Shown one piece after another: positions 7,658 through 15,501 of a DNA stretch of 22,129 nt (the first letter of the stretch is position 1; each line of letters opens with the position of its first letter). The translations under genes and the position numbers were made by a program. Below the pieces are notes generated by a model. The model did not search any database and was not told the DNA's origin. It saw only the letters and a program-made list of their open reading frames with translations. The DNA comes from Bacilli bacterium (lineage in GTDB: Bacteria > Bacillota_I > Bacilli_A > RFN20 > CAG-826), in NCBI GenBank assembly GCA_016302705.1, contig JAEDNC010000003.1, forward strand, positions 1 through 22,129, read 5' to 3'.

Positions 7658-8220
7658 TGGTAGATGGAATAATTCTCGCTGGTGGTAAATCCACCAGAAT
7701 GAAAACTAACAAGATGCTTTTGACTATTAATGAGCATCCAATCATTTGGCATACCCTTAAGAGTATTGAACCTTTTGTTGATAAAGTAATTATTGTCACT
7801 GGTTTATATGACAAAGAGATTAGAGAAGCATTAAAAGGAGAGAATGTTACTTTTGTTCATAATCAAAATTATGAAAAAGGAATGTTTTCTAGTGTTCAAA
7901 AAGGAATAAACGAAACTCAAAATGATTTCTTTATCATTCCTGGAGATTGTCCGTTTGTGAAGCCTAAAACCTTTAAAGCATTATTAGTAGGAAAAGGCGA
8001 AGTAAGAGTGCCTAGATATTTAAACGAAGACGGTCATCCAATTTATATCTCAAAAGAATATAAAGACGAAATATTATCAATGTCATTAGATAGTAATCTA
8101 AAAATATTTCGTGATAGCAAAAACTATGAGATAATTAATGTCGAAGACAAAAACATAGCAATTAATCTAAATGAATTTTTAGATTATCAAAATATAAAGA
8201 TAACTGAGGAAGGAAGATAG
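7657..8220 (+). CDS. mocA: Molybdenum cofactor cytidylyltransferase (MocA/MobA-like)
   Basis: A 187-residue cytoplasmic nucleotidyltransferase. MocA-type enzymes join CMP from CTP to molybdopterin, making the cytosine-dinucleotide cofactor used by xanthine-dehydrogenase-family enzymes. Motifs seen: LAGGKSTRM with N18-K19 (7-19, nucleotide binding), GMFSSVQKG (75-83), PGDCPF (95-100, metal-binding Asp) and DGHPIY (125-130), all usual in MocA. First gene of the operon, one base before the FAD-subunit gene, and its product is what the two molybdenum hydroxylases downstream would need. E. coli mocA (ygfJ) lies in the equivalent cluster. I start it at ATG 7657, immediately before the LAGG strand; a TTG at 7603 in the same frame would add 18 unlikely residues upstream of the promoter's start point. 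The guanylyl-type MobA is less likely given the partners. Confidence 0.85.
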   Translation: MVDGIILAGGKSTRMKTNKMLLTINEHPIIWHTLKSIEPFVDKVIIVTGLYDKEIREALKGENVTFVHNQNYEKGMFSSVQKGINETQNDFFIIPGDCPFVKPKTFKALLVGKGEVRVPRYLNEDGHPIYISKEYKDEILSMSLDSNLKIFRDSKNYEIINVEDKNIAINLNEFLDYQNIKITEEGR

Positions 8221-8221
8221 T

Positions 8222-9016
8222 ATGAAAGTAAATGAGTACTACCGCGCATCTTCATTAGAAGATGCCTATCGTAAGTTACAAGAAGATCCAAGAAACGTAA
8301 TTCTCGCTGGCGGACTCTGGATCAAGAAAATGGGGCAAGATGTTAATACATTGCTCGATTTATCTACCCTTGGCTTAAATCAAATTAGCGAAACCAAGTC
8401 AGAAGTTATTATCGGAAGCATGGTTACTCAAAGAGATTTTGAGAATTCTCCAATCGTTCGTAACCTCTTCAATGATTCAATTGCTTTTGCTACTAGAGAA
8501 GTCATGGGAGTGAACTTCCGTAATATTGCCACTATAGGTGGATCCATTATGGGGAGATATCCTTTCTCTGATGTCATATGTGGATTGTTGCCATATGATG
8601 TCACTTTAGAATTCTATCCAGCTCAAACAATGAGTCTAGAAGATTACCTAAACTATAGAGGAAAAATTAACGCTATTTTAGTAGCGATTCATATCAAAAA
8701 AGGAAATGGAAAAGGCTTCTATAAAAAAGCAAAAACAACAGCCTTAGATTTCCCTATTATCAATTTCGCGATTGCAAAAGTTGATGGCAATTATCGTATT
8801 GCAATAGGCGCTAGACCAATGGTTGCATCCTTAGCTCATAAAGCGATGGATTACCTCAATAAAGAAGCAAAAGTTGGCCCAGAACAATATAAGAAAGCCG
8901 CTGAAATGGCAGTTGAAGAACTTTCTTTCTTAGATAATAAAGACGCAAGTGCGGAATATCGTACTGATTTAACAAAAGTCTATGTTAGACGTGGACTTGA
9001 GGAGGTTAGCAAATAA
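8222..9016 (+). CDS. Molybdenum hydroxylase FAD-binding subunit, first set (YgfM-like)
   Basis: A 264-residue protein of the CoxM/XdhB FAD-binding family, which carries electrons between the iron-sulfur subunit and NAD or another acceptor. Recognisable are ILAGG (27-31), RNIATIGGS (100-108) and the C-terminal SAEYRTDLTKVYVRR (243-257). The flavin-contact motifs are incomplete: the usual AGGTDL reads AGGLWI, and the usual N-A-S-P-x-G-D stretch reads MGRYPFSD (110-117). In this it resembles my recollection of E. coli YgfM (beside ssnA and xdhD) more than classical XdhB. AGGA at 8211-8214 lies seven bases before the ATG; it overlaps the next gene by one base (TAATG). FAD binding is probable from the family, but the altered motifs lower certainty. 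Confidence 0.82.
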   Translation: MKVNEYYRASSLEDAYRKLQEDPRNVILAGGLWIKKMGQDVNTLLDLSTLGLNQISETKSEVIIGSMVTQRDFENSPIVRNLFNDSIAFATREVMGVNFRNIATIGGSIMGRYPFSDVICGLLPYDVTLEFYPAQTMSLEDYLNYRGKINAILVAIHIKKGNGKGFYKKAKTTALDFPIINFAIAKVDGNYRIAIGARPMVASLAHKAMDYLNKEAKVGPEQYKKAAEMAVEELSFLDNKDASAEYRTDLTKVYVRRGLEEVSK

Positions 9017-9465
9017 TGTTAGTTACTTTCTTTTTAAACAATACCGAAGTCTCATATTCTGTTAACCCAGGCGAATATCTCGCTGATACTTTAAGAAAAC
9101 ACGGACTTAAATCTATTAAGGTTGGCTGTAATGAATCAAGTTGCGGTAGCTGTACCCTTTTAGTGGACAACAAACCAATGATGAGCTGTTCATTATTAAC
9201 CGCATCAGTTGAAGGCAAGCACATCACCACAATTGAAGGTATCCAAGAAGAGGCAGCAAAAATTTCGCGTTGCTTCTCTGAAGAAGGAGCGGATCAATGT
9301 GGATTCTGTAATGTTGGTTATGCTTTAGTCATTTATTCTCTTAAAAGAGAATACAAAAACCCAACTGATGAAGAAATTAAAGATTATATTGTTGGCAATC
9401 TCTGCCGTTGCTCTGGCTTACATTCTCAAATGAATGCCATTAAAGCCTACTTAAAGGAGGAATAG
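9016..9465 (+). CDS. Molybdenum hydroxylase 2Fe-2S subunit, first set
   Basis: A 149-residue protein with the two [2Fe-2S] domains of the XdhC/CoxS family. The plant-ferredoxin-type cluster has C38, C43, C46 and C58 (GCNESSCGSC, then Cys), and the helical domain has C95, C98, C130 and C132 (QCGFC, LCRC). It passes electrons from the molybdenum centre to the FAD subunit. AGGAGG (9000-9005) lies ten bases upstream of ATG 9016. Flanked by the FAD and Mo subunit genes, it completes a heterotrimer. All eight ligands are present and the length is normal. Confidence 0.93.
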   Translation: MLVTFFLNNTEVSYSVNPGEYLADTLRKHGLKSIKVGCNESSCGSCTLLVDNKPMMSCSLLTASVEGKHITTIEGIQEEAAKISRCFSEEGADQCGFCNVGYALVIYSLKREYKNPTDEEIKDYIVGNLCRCSGLHSQMNAIKAYLKEE

Positions 9466-9468
9466 AAG

Positions 9469-11796
9469 ATGACTGTCGATAAAAAGAAAATGCGTGTTGT
9501 TAATAACAAAACATATTCGGTCGATGGCAAAGCCTTAATGCAAGGTAGAAGCTATTACACTGATGATTTAGCAGCACAAAATAGTTTAACTATTAAAATC
9601 TTACGTTCCCCACATGCTTTTGCTCATATCAAAAACATTGATGTTAGCAAAGCTAAGAAACTTAATGGTGTTGAATTGGTCTTAACTTATAAAGATGTTC
9701 CTCATGTTTCTTTCTCTAGAGCAGGCCAAGGATATCCAGAGCCTTCACCACATGATAAGTTCATCTTAGATGAATATGTTCGTTATGTTGGAGATGAAGT
9801 GGCGATGGTTGCCGCTATTACTCCCGAGATTGCAGAAGAAGCACTTAAATTAATTAAAGTTGAATACGAAGTATTAGAACCAGTATTAGATTTTGAAAAA
9901 GCTTTTGAAAATAAATCAGTTATCCACCCTGAAGATGGCATTTGTGAAATGTTCCCAATTGGTTTTGAACCAAAGAAGAATGTTGCCGCTGCATATGAGA
10001 TGGAAGTTGGCAATGTAGAAGAAGAACTTAAAAAGTCTGATGTTGTAGTTGAAGAAGTGTTCTATACACAAGCACAAGCTCATGCGATGCTTGAAACACA
10101 TAGTAGTAATTCTCGTTTAGACGAATACAATAGATTAGTTATTTATTCTTCTACTCAAACCCCATTCCATATGAGAAGAATTATGGCAACAACACTTGGC
10201 ATTCCTGTCAGTCAAATTCGTGTAATTAAGCCAAGAGTTGGTGGTGGTTTTGGTGGAAAACAAGCTTTCCATGGTGAATTTTTCTGCGCTTTAACTACTT
10301 TGCGAACAGGTAAGCCTGCAAGATGCGTTTACACTCGTGAAGAAGTATTTGAAAGCAGTTATACACGTCACCCAATGAGAATCACAATGAAAATTGGTGC
10401 GATGAAAGATGGAAGAATCAATGCAATTGATTGCCGTTCATTAAGTGACACAGGTGCGTATGGTGAACACTCGTTAACAGTCTTTATGATTGTTGGTAGT
10501 AAAGTTTTACCACTTTATAACAAAGTTGACGCTGTCCGTTTTGGTGGACAAGTTGTATATACAAACCACGTCTCAGCCGGAGCCTATCGTGGATATGGTG
10601 CTATTCAAGGTAACTACGCTCTAGAAGCAACTATTGACGTCTTAGCGGAAAAACTAAAGATGGATCCAAAAGTTATTAGAGAAATGAACTCGATGAGAGA
10701 AAAGGAAACTTCACCAATCTTTGAAATTATGGGCGAAGGTACCAAAGGTACCGCAATGATAATGGAATCATGTAAACTTCCATATTGTATTAAACGTGGT
10801 GCTGAATTAATTGATTGGGAAAAGAATTATCCATGTAAGAAAATTAGTGACACCAAAGTTAGAGGATATGGCATGGCTATCGCTATGCAAGGTAGTGGCA
10901 TTCCATTTATGGATATGGGAAGCTGCTCTATTAAACTCAATGATGGTGGATCATATATGGTTACTGTTGGAGCAACTGATATTGGTCAAGGCAGTGACAC
11001 TGTCATTTCCCAAATCGTTGCTGAAGAATTAGGAACTACTGTTGATAAAGTATTAATTTATTCATCCGATACTGATCTTACTCCATTTGACTGTGGAGCT
11101 TATGCTAGTAGTACGACTTACATATCCGGAAATGCTGCTTGGAAAGCTGCGCAAAAAATGAGAAAACGCTTAATTAAGGAAGCTGCAGTATTCCTTAAAA
11201 CTAAAGAAGAAAATGTTGAATTTGATGGCAAAACCTTCACTTCCGGAGATAAATCCATCACTTTAAACGATATGTCAGTGAAGATGCTTTATAACAATAA
11301 CTTACAACAAGTCCAAGTTGTAGAAAGCTATTATGGTCACGTATCTCCACCTCCATTTATGGCGGCTTATGCTGAAGTGGAAGTTGATACTGAAACTGGT
11401 GAATATGAAGTTCTTAATTATGTCACTGTTACCGATTGTGGAACAACTATCAATCCAATGCTTGCTAGTGGACAAGTTGAAGGTGGTGTTGTCCAAGGTT
11501 TAGGTATGGCGTGCTTTGAAGATGTTAAATATGATAAGAAAGGAAAACTTATTTCTAATAACTTCCTTAACTATCATATTCCAACACATAAAGAAATTCA
11601 TAAACTCACTACTGAATTTGCTGATTCATATGAACCAACTGGTCCGTTCGGCGCTAAATCAGTTGGTGAAATTGGTATTGATACTCCACCAGCGGTTATT
11701 TGCAATGCAATTTATAACGCGACAGGTGTAAGAATCCATAGATTACCAATTACTCCTGAAAAGATTCTTAAAGGAATGAAAGAGTTGAAGAAATAA
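9469..11796 (+). CDS. Molybdenum hydroxylase Mo-binding subunit, first set (XDH family, XdhD-like)
   Basis: A 775-residue catalytic subunit of the xanthine dehydrogenase family, cytoplasmic. Cofactor motifs: GGGFGGKQ (258-265), GAYRGYGAIQ (371-380), GATDIGQGS (501-509) and GAKSVGEIG (728-736) with the presumed base Glu734. The enzyme would hydroxylate an N-heterocycle with water as oxygen source. The residue after GGxFGGK, Glu802 in bovine xanthine oxidase where it orients purines, is Gln265 here; the Arg880 equivalent is kept (Arg374). So a purine-like but altered substrate is likely. GGAGG (9456-9460) precedes the ATG by eight bases. No Sec codon is present; whether it carries the labile selenium of Se-dependent hydroxylases cannot be read from sequence. 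Two bases separate it from the dihydropyrimidinase gene. Exact substrate unknown. Confidence 0.9.
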   Translation: MTVDKKKMRVVNNKTYSVDGKALMQGRSYYTDDLAAQNSLTIKILRSPHAFAHIKNIDVSKAKKLNGVELVLTYKDVPHVSFSRAGQGYPEPSPHDKFILDEYVRYVGDEVAMVAAITPEIAEEALKLIKVEYEVLEPVLDFEKAFENKSVIHPEDGICEMFPIGFEPKKNVAAAYEMEVGNVEEELKKSDVVVEEVFYTQAQAHAMLETHSSNSRLDEYNRLVIYSSTQTPFHMRRIMATTLGIPVSQIRVIKPRVGGGFGGKQAFHGEFFCALTTLRTGKPARCVYTREEVFESSYTRHPMRITMKIGAMKDGRINAIDCRSLSDTGAYGEHSLTVFMIVGSKVLPLYNKVDAVRFGGQVVYTNHVSAGAYRGYGAIQGNYALEATIDVLAEKLKMDPKVIREMNSMREKETSPIFEIMGEGTKGTAMIMESCKLPYCIKRGAELIDWEKNYPCKKISDTKVRGYGMAIAMQGSGIPFMDMGSCSIKLNDGGSYMVTVGATDIGQGSDTVISQIVAEELGTTVDKVLIYSSDTDLTPFDCGAYASSTTYISGNAAWKAAQKMRKRLIKEAAVFLKTKEENVEFDGKTFTSGDKSITLNDMSVKMLYNNNLQQVQVVESYYGHVSPPPFMAAYAEVEVDTETGEYEVLNYVTVTDCGTTINPMLASGQVEGGVVQGLGMACFEDVKYDKKGKLISNNFLNYHIPTHKEIHKLTTEFADSYEPTGPFGAKSVGEIGIDTPPAVICNAIYNATGVRIHRLPITPEKILKGMKELKK

Positions 11797-11798
11797 AT

Positions 11799-13112
11799 AT
11801 GTACGATTTATTACTCAAGAATGGTTTTGTGTACCTTAATGGTCGTTTCATAAAGAAAAACATTGGGGTTACTGACGGAAAGATTGCTTATATAGGTAAT
11901 GAAGAGGTCAAGGCCGCAAAGGTTGTTGATGTATATCAAAGAAAAGTGTTGCCAGGATTAATTGATCCACATGTTCACTTTGATTTGTTCTGCGGTACAA
12001 TTCCTAGCCGTGATGACTTTTACTATGGAAGTAAATCTGCAGCCTATGGTGGTATAACCACCATTGTGGATTTCCTTGATCCAAGTAGAAATGCTGAAGA
12101 ATTAAAAGAATCATATTATGAAAGATTAAAAAAAGCTGAAAAGTGTAATGTAGATTATCACTTCCATGCTTGCATTAGAGAACCTAACGGAAATCTTGAA
12201 GAATATATTCTTATGATGAAAACCTTAGGCATTAACACCGTTAAATTATTCACAACCTATTCCGAAACACATAGACGTACATATGATAGAGATATCAAAA
12301 AGTTATTAGCTTTATCTAGAAAGTATAGATTCCTCGTTTTAGCGCATATCGAAAACGACGAAATGATTAATCACGACGAATCATTAACATATCAAGACTT
12401 AGCGGAGGCTAGACCATCTGAAGCAGAGACTTCTGAAGCCTTAAAGTTATGCAAATTTGCTAAACAAACTAAGGGATATTTATATATGGTCCACTGTTCT
12501 AGTGGAAACACTCTTCAAAAGATTTGTGAGAAGTACTATAACATCCTTGGAAAGAATATTTTCATCGAATCTTGCCCACAATATTTTGTATTCAATAAAG
12601 ACAAATTGAAGGGTAAACAAGGATACTTATATACTTTTGCTCCACCTTTAAGAAGTGAAGAGGAAAGAAAACTGTTAATTAAGAACATTGAATACGTAAA
12701 TACAATAGGAACAGATCACTGTGCCTTTAACATTGAAGATAAAGAAACTCACACTTATCTTAAAGGCATGCCTCTAGGAGTCGGTGGCATTGAATCTAGC
12801 TTTCAAATTATGTATGAAATGTTTGGAGATCAAATAATTAACAAGATGAGCAAGAATATTGCAAAAATTGAGCGATTTGCTGGAAAAGGTGAAATAAAAG
12901 TCGGAAATTTCGCAGATTTTGTCATCCTTTCTGGAGCAACACATGAAGTTGGAAAACCACATGGTGCAGTCAATTATTCGATTTATGAACACATCAAAGT
13001 CAACACCACAATTGAATCCACAATGATAAGAGGAGAGTTTGTTCTTTATAAAGGAAAATTCATCCCACACAAAGGTCAAATTATCAACTGTGGGAAAGGA
13101 GTTTCCGAATGA
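11799..13112 (+). CDS. hyuA: Dihydropyrimidinase/hydantoinase-type amidohydrolase (HyuA-like)
   Basis: A 437-residue metal-dependent amidohydrolase that opens cyclic ureides or diamides between C and N. All six expected ligands of the two-metal site are visible: H58 and H60 (DPHVHFD), the carboxylated Lys149 (NTVKLF), H183 (AHIEN), H232 (VHCSSG) and D306 (GTDHCAF). PPLR (282-285) and the GMPLGVGGIES region also match dihydropyrimidinases. E. coli HyuA (YgeZ) belongs to the analogous cluster. It is slightly shorter than the usual 450-470 residues, mainly at the C terminus. Ribosome site is weak, so translation probably follows from the Mo-subunit gene two bases upstream. Its stop overlaps the SsnA start (ATGA). 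The substrate could be a hydantoin or imidazolone ring formed from purines; this is inference. Confidence 0.88.
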   Translation: MYDLLLKNGFVYLNGRFIKKNIGVTDGKIAYIGNEEVKAAKVVDVYQRKVLPGLIDPHVHFDLFCGTIPSRDDFYYGSKSAAYGGITTIVDFLDPSRNAEELKESYYERLKKAEKCNVDYHFHACIREPNGNLEEYILMMKTLGINTVKLFTTYSETHRRTYDRDIKKLLALSRKYRFLVLAHIENDEMINHDESLTYQDLAEARPSEAETSEALKLCKFAKQTKGYLYMVHCSSGNTLQKICEKYYNILGKNIFIESCPQYFVFNKDKLKGKQGYLYTFAPPLRSEEERKLLIKNIEYVNTIGTDHCAFNIEDKETHTYLKGMPLGVGGIESSFQIMYEMFGDQIINKMSKNIAKIERFAGKGEIKVGNFADFVILSGATHEVGKPHGAVNYSIYEHIKVNTTIESTMIRGEFVLYKGKFIPHKGQIINCGKGVSE

Positions 13113-14407
13113 AAGCAATAATCAACGCTCGAATATACGATTACGATAAATACATCGAAAATGGCTATGTAATCTTTGATAAAAAAATCGTAAAAGTAGG
13201 TGAAATGGATTCATTTACAAACGATGGTTATCAACTTATAGATGCCAAAGGCCAAATGTTGCTCCCAAATTTCGTTTGTGCCCATTCTCATATCTATTCG
13301 ATTTTCGCTAGAGGTCTAGCTTTACCATTTAATCCAAAGAACTTCCAAGACATTCTTGATCAAATGTGGTGGAAACTCGATTCTCAAATTGATAATGAGA
13401 TTACTTATTATTCTGGAATCGCTGCTGGAAGTGAATTTTTACTTAATGGTGTCACCACAATCATTGATCATCATGCTAGTGGAACTGAAATTATTGGTTC
13501 TCTTGCCTCTTTAAAAAAAGCGTTAAATAACACATTACACATGAGATCAATCTTGTGTTTTGAAAGTAGTGATCGTTATCCAATTAAAGATTGTGTTAAA
13601 GAGAATATGAACTTTGCAAACAAAAATCACACTGAATTTGTAAGTGGATTATTTGGAATGCATGCTTCTATGTCTTTAAGTGATGGTAGTCTTAAATTAA
13701 TTTCTCAAAAATTAAATAACACACCAATTCATATTCATGTCGCGGAAAGCGATATGGATGAAAATGATTGTTTAGAAAAATATGGAACAAACATCATTTC
13801 TAGATTAGATAAATACAATTTAATTAATAAAGATTCTCTTATTGTTCATGGAGTTTTTATGAACGATGAAGAACTTGATATTATCAAGAATAAAGGTGCT
13901 TATATTGTTGTTAATACAACAAGTAATTTAAATAATGCGGTTGGAATTCCTGATATTAAGAAATATATGAAACATAACATCCCAATTATGATTGGTAATG
14001 ATGGCCTATCTAGTTCAATGGCAACTGAGTATTTAAATGCGATGTACCTTACACATTTAAAGAATAATAATCCTATTGCTATGAATATTGGCCATATCTT
14101 TGATATAATCAATAATGCATATAGTTATGTCGGACGCCGATTAGGCATTAATATTGGCAAAATTAGAAAGGACTATGTTTCTGATTTTATGCTTATCCCA
14201 TACACTCCATTTACAGAGATGAACTCCAATAACGCTTTTGGCCATGTGTTTTATGGTTTATTCCCTAACTTCAGACCAAATGATGTCTTCGTAGCTGGAA
14301 GTAGATTAGTTAAAAATGGCGAACTAACATCTAAAAAAGCAAAAGCAGAATTAATTGAATCAAGAAAATACAGTGAAAAACTTTGGAAGAAAGTGAAGGA
14401 AATCTAG
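13109..14407 (+). CDS. ssnA: SsnA-like amidohydrolase (aminohydrolase/chlorohydrolase family)
   Basis: A 432-residue cytoplasmic hydrolase of the guanine-deaminase/chlorohydrolase branch of the amidohydrolase superfamily. The single-metal site is complete: H59-S-H61 (AHSHIY), H210 in HIHVAES followed by E213, H247 (IVHGVF) and D298 (IGNDGLSSS). MNSNNAFGHVFYG (371-383) is typical of SsnA, which in E. coli lies between ygfK and ygfM. Such enzymes deaminate or open N-heterocycles. AGGAG (13097-13101) is seven bases from the ATG; the start overlaps the upstream stop by four bases, so the two hydrolases are translationally coupled and probably act in sequence. A generic guanine or S-adenosylhomocysteine deaminase is the alternative; context favours SsnA. 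Confidence 0.85.
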   Translation: MKAIINARIYDYDKYIENGYVIFDKKIVKVGEMDSFTNDGYQLIDAKGQMLLPNFVCAHSHIYSIFARGLALPFNPKNFQDILDQMWWKLDSQIDNEITYYSGIAAGSEFLLNGVTTIIDHHASGTEIIGSLASLKKALNNTLHMRSILCFESSDRYPIKDCVKENMNFANKNHTEFVSGLFGMHASMSLSDGSLKLISQKLNNTPIHIHVAESDMDENDCLEKYGTNIISRLDKYNLINKDSLIVHGVFMNDEELDIIKNKGAYIVVNTTSNLNNAVGIPDIKKYMKHNIPIMIGNDGLSSSMATEYLNAMYLTHLKNNNPIAMNIGHIFDIINNAYSYVGRRLGINIGKIRKDYVSDFMLIPYTPFTEMNSNNAFGHVFYGLFPNFRPNDVFVAGSRLVKNGELTSKKAKAELIESRKYSEKLWKKVKEI

Positions 14408-14409
14408 TT

Positions 14410-15495
14410 ATGGATTTAACAACCAAATTTGATGGATTAACCCTAAAGAACCCACTTATGCCAGCAGCTGGACCACTTGTTGGAGATGCTGAAAAATTAT
14501 TATGGCTTAAAGATCAAGGCCTTGGTGCTTTAGTAGCGAAAACCATTTCCACTAAAGATGCCCACATTCCTCATCCATGTATTGTTGGAGAAGGCAATGG
14601 TGCAATCTTTAACTGTGAATTATGGACAGAATATCCAAAAGAAAAATGGATCAATGAATTCCTTCCAGAATTAAAGGCTAAAAAAGGAGATACACCTCTT
14701 ATTTTATCCGTAGGATATACAAAAGAAGACATGGAAGAATTAATTCCTCTTCTTGATGATTTTGCAGATGCCTTTGAAGTGAGTTGTCACTATGTCGGAA
14801 CTGACCACGAAAAGATGGCAGAAACTGTTAGAACAATTAGAAAGCACACGAACAAGCCTTTCTATATGAAAATATCACCACATATTCCTGATCCAGCAGG
14901 ATTTGCTCATACCATTAAGGCAAATGGCGCTAATGGTGTTGTGGCAATTAATTCTTTAGGACCAAGCATGGTTATTGATGTTGAGAACCGTCAAATGGCG
15001 TGTTCTAACGATAAAGGATTTGTGTGGATGAGCGGACCAGTAATTAAGCCACTTGCTTTAGCAACTGTTTACACAATTAAGCAAGCTGAACCATCTTTAA
15101 CTGTTATTGGTGTTGGCGGAGTAGCTTCTGCTAAAGATGTCATCGAATTCTTATTAGCAGGTGCTTCTGCTGTCGGAATGCTTTCAGCACCAATGCTTAG
15201 AGGAAAAGAATTATACGCAAAGATTATTAATGATCTTCCGAAAGAATTAGAGAAATATGGTTTCTCTTCTATTCAAGAAGTCATTGATACAAAACTTACA
15301 AATAAAGTTACTTATGAACACGAAATGCCGAGTGTGGATTCTAGCAAATGTTCACACTGTGGAATGTGTTCAAGAAATTGCCCATATTTTGCAATTGATA
15401 TGGATGAAAATAAAGTACCATCATTTAATTCAAACAAATGTTTCAGATGTGGATTATGTGCATCCAAATGCCCAACAAAAGCTATTAAATTTTAA
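14410..15495 (+). CDS. PreA/dihydropyrimidine-dehydrogenase-like flavoprotein with two 4Fe-4S clusters
   Basis: A 361-residue cytoplasmic protein. Residues 1-280 form a dihydroorotate-dehydrogenase-like FMN barrel (KNPLMPAAGPL near the start, AKTIS at 43-47, KISPHIPD at 154-161, INSLG at 180-184, IGVGGV at 233-238). The tail has two ferredoxin sets, C314/C317/C320/C324 and C344/C347/C350/C354. This is the layout of PreA, which reduces uracil/thymine with PreT. The catalytic loop keeps its cysteine (Cys126) but reads SCHYVG instead of the usual SCP, so the substrate may differ. No PreT-like NADH subunit is nearby. It occupies the cluster position where E. coli has YgfK, so it might perform the reductive step. 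I use ATG 14410 with AAGGA (14396-14400) nine bases upstream; a TTG at 14383 is inside ssnA. Confidence 0.85.
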   Translation: MDLTTKFDGLTLKNPLMPAAGPLVGDAEKLLWLKDQGLGALVAKTISTKDAHIPHPCIVGEGNGAIFNCELWTEYPKEKWINEFLPELKAKKGDTPLILSVGYTKEDMEELIPLLDDFADAFEVSCHYVGTDHEKMAETVRTIRKHTNKPFYMKISPHIPDPAGFAHTIKANGANGVVAINSLGPSMVIDVENRQMACSNDKGFVWMSGPVIKPLALATVYTIKQAEPSLTVIGVGGVASAKDVIEFLLAGASAVGMLSAPMLRGKELYAKIINDLPKELEKYGFSSIQEVIDTKLTNKVTYEHEMPSVDSSKCSHCGMCSRNCPYFAIDMDENKVPSFNSNKCFRCGLCASKCPTKAIKF

Positions 15496-15501
15496 TCACT
15501 T

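Noticed and set aside
12774..13118. 114-codon minus-strand frame over the end of hyuA
   Set aside because: It overlaps conserved amidohydrolase coding sequence and the hyuA/ssnA junction, with no promoter or ribosome site of its own.
14383..14409. Upstream TTG start for the PreA-like gene
   Set aside because: It lies inside the ssnA coding end; ATG 14410 has AAGGA at a good distance and matches the family's N terminus.
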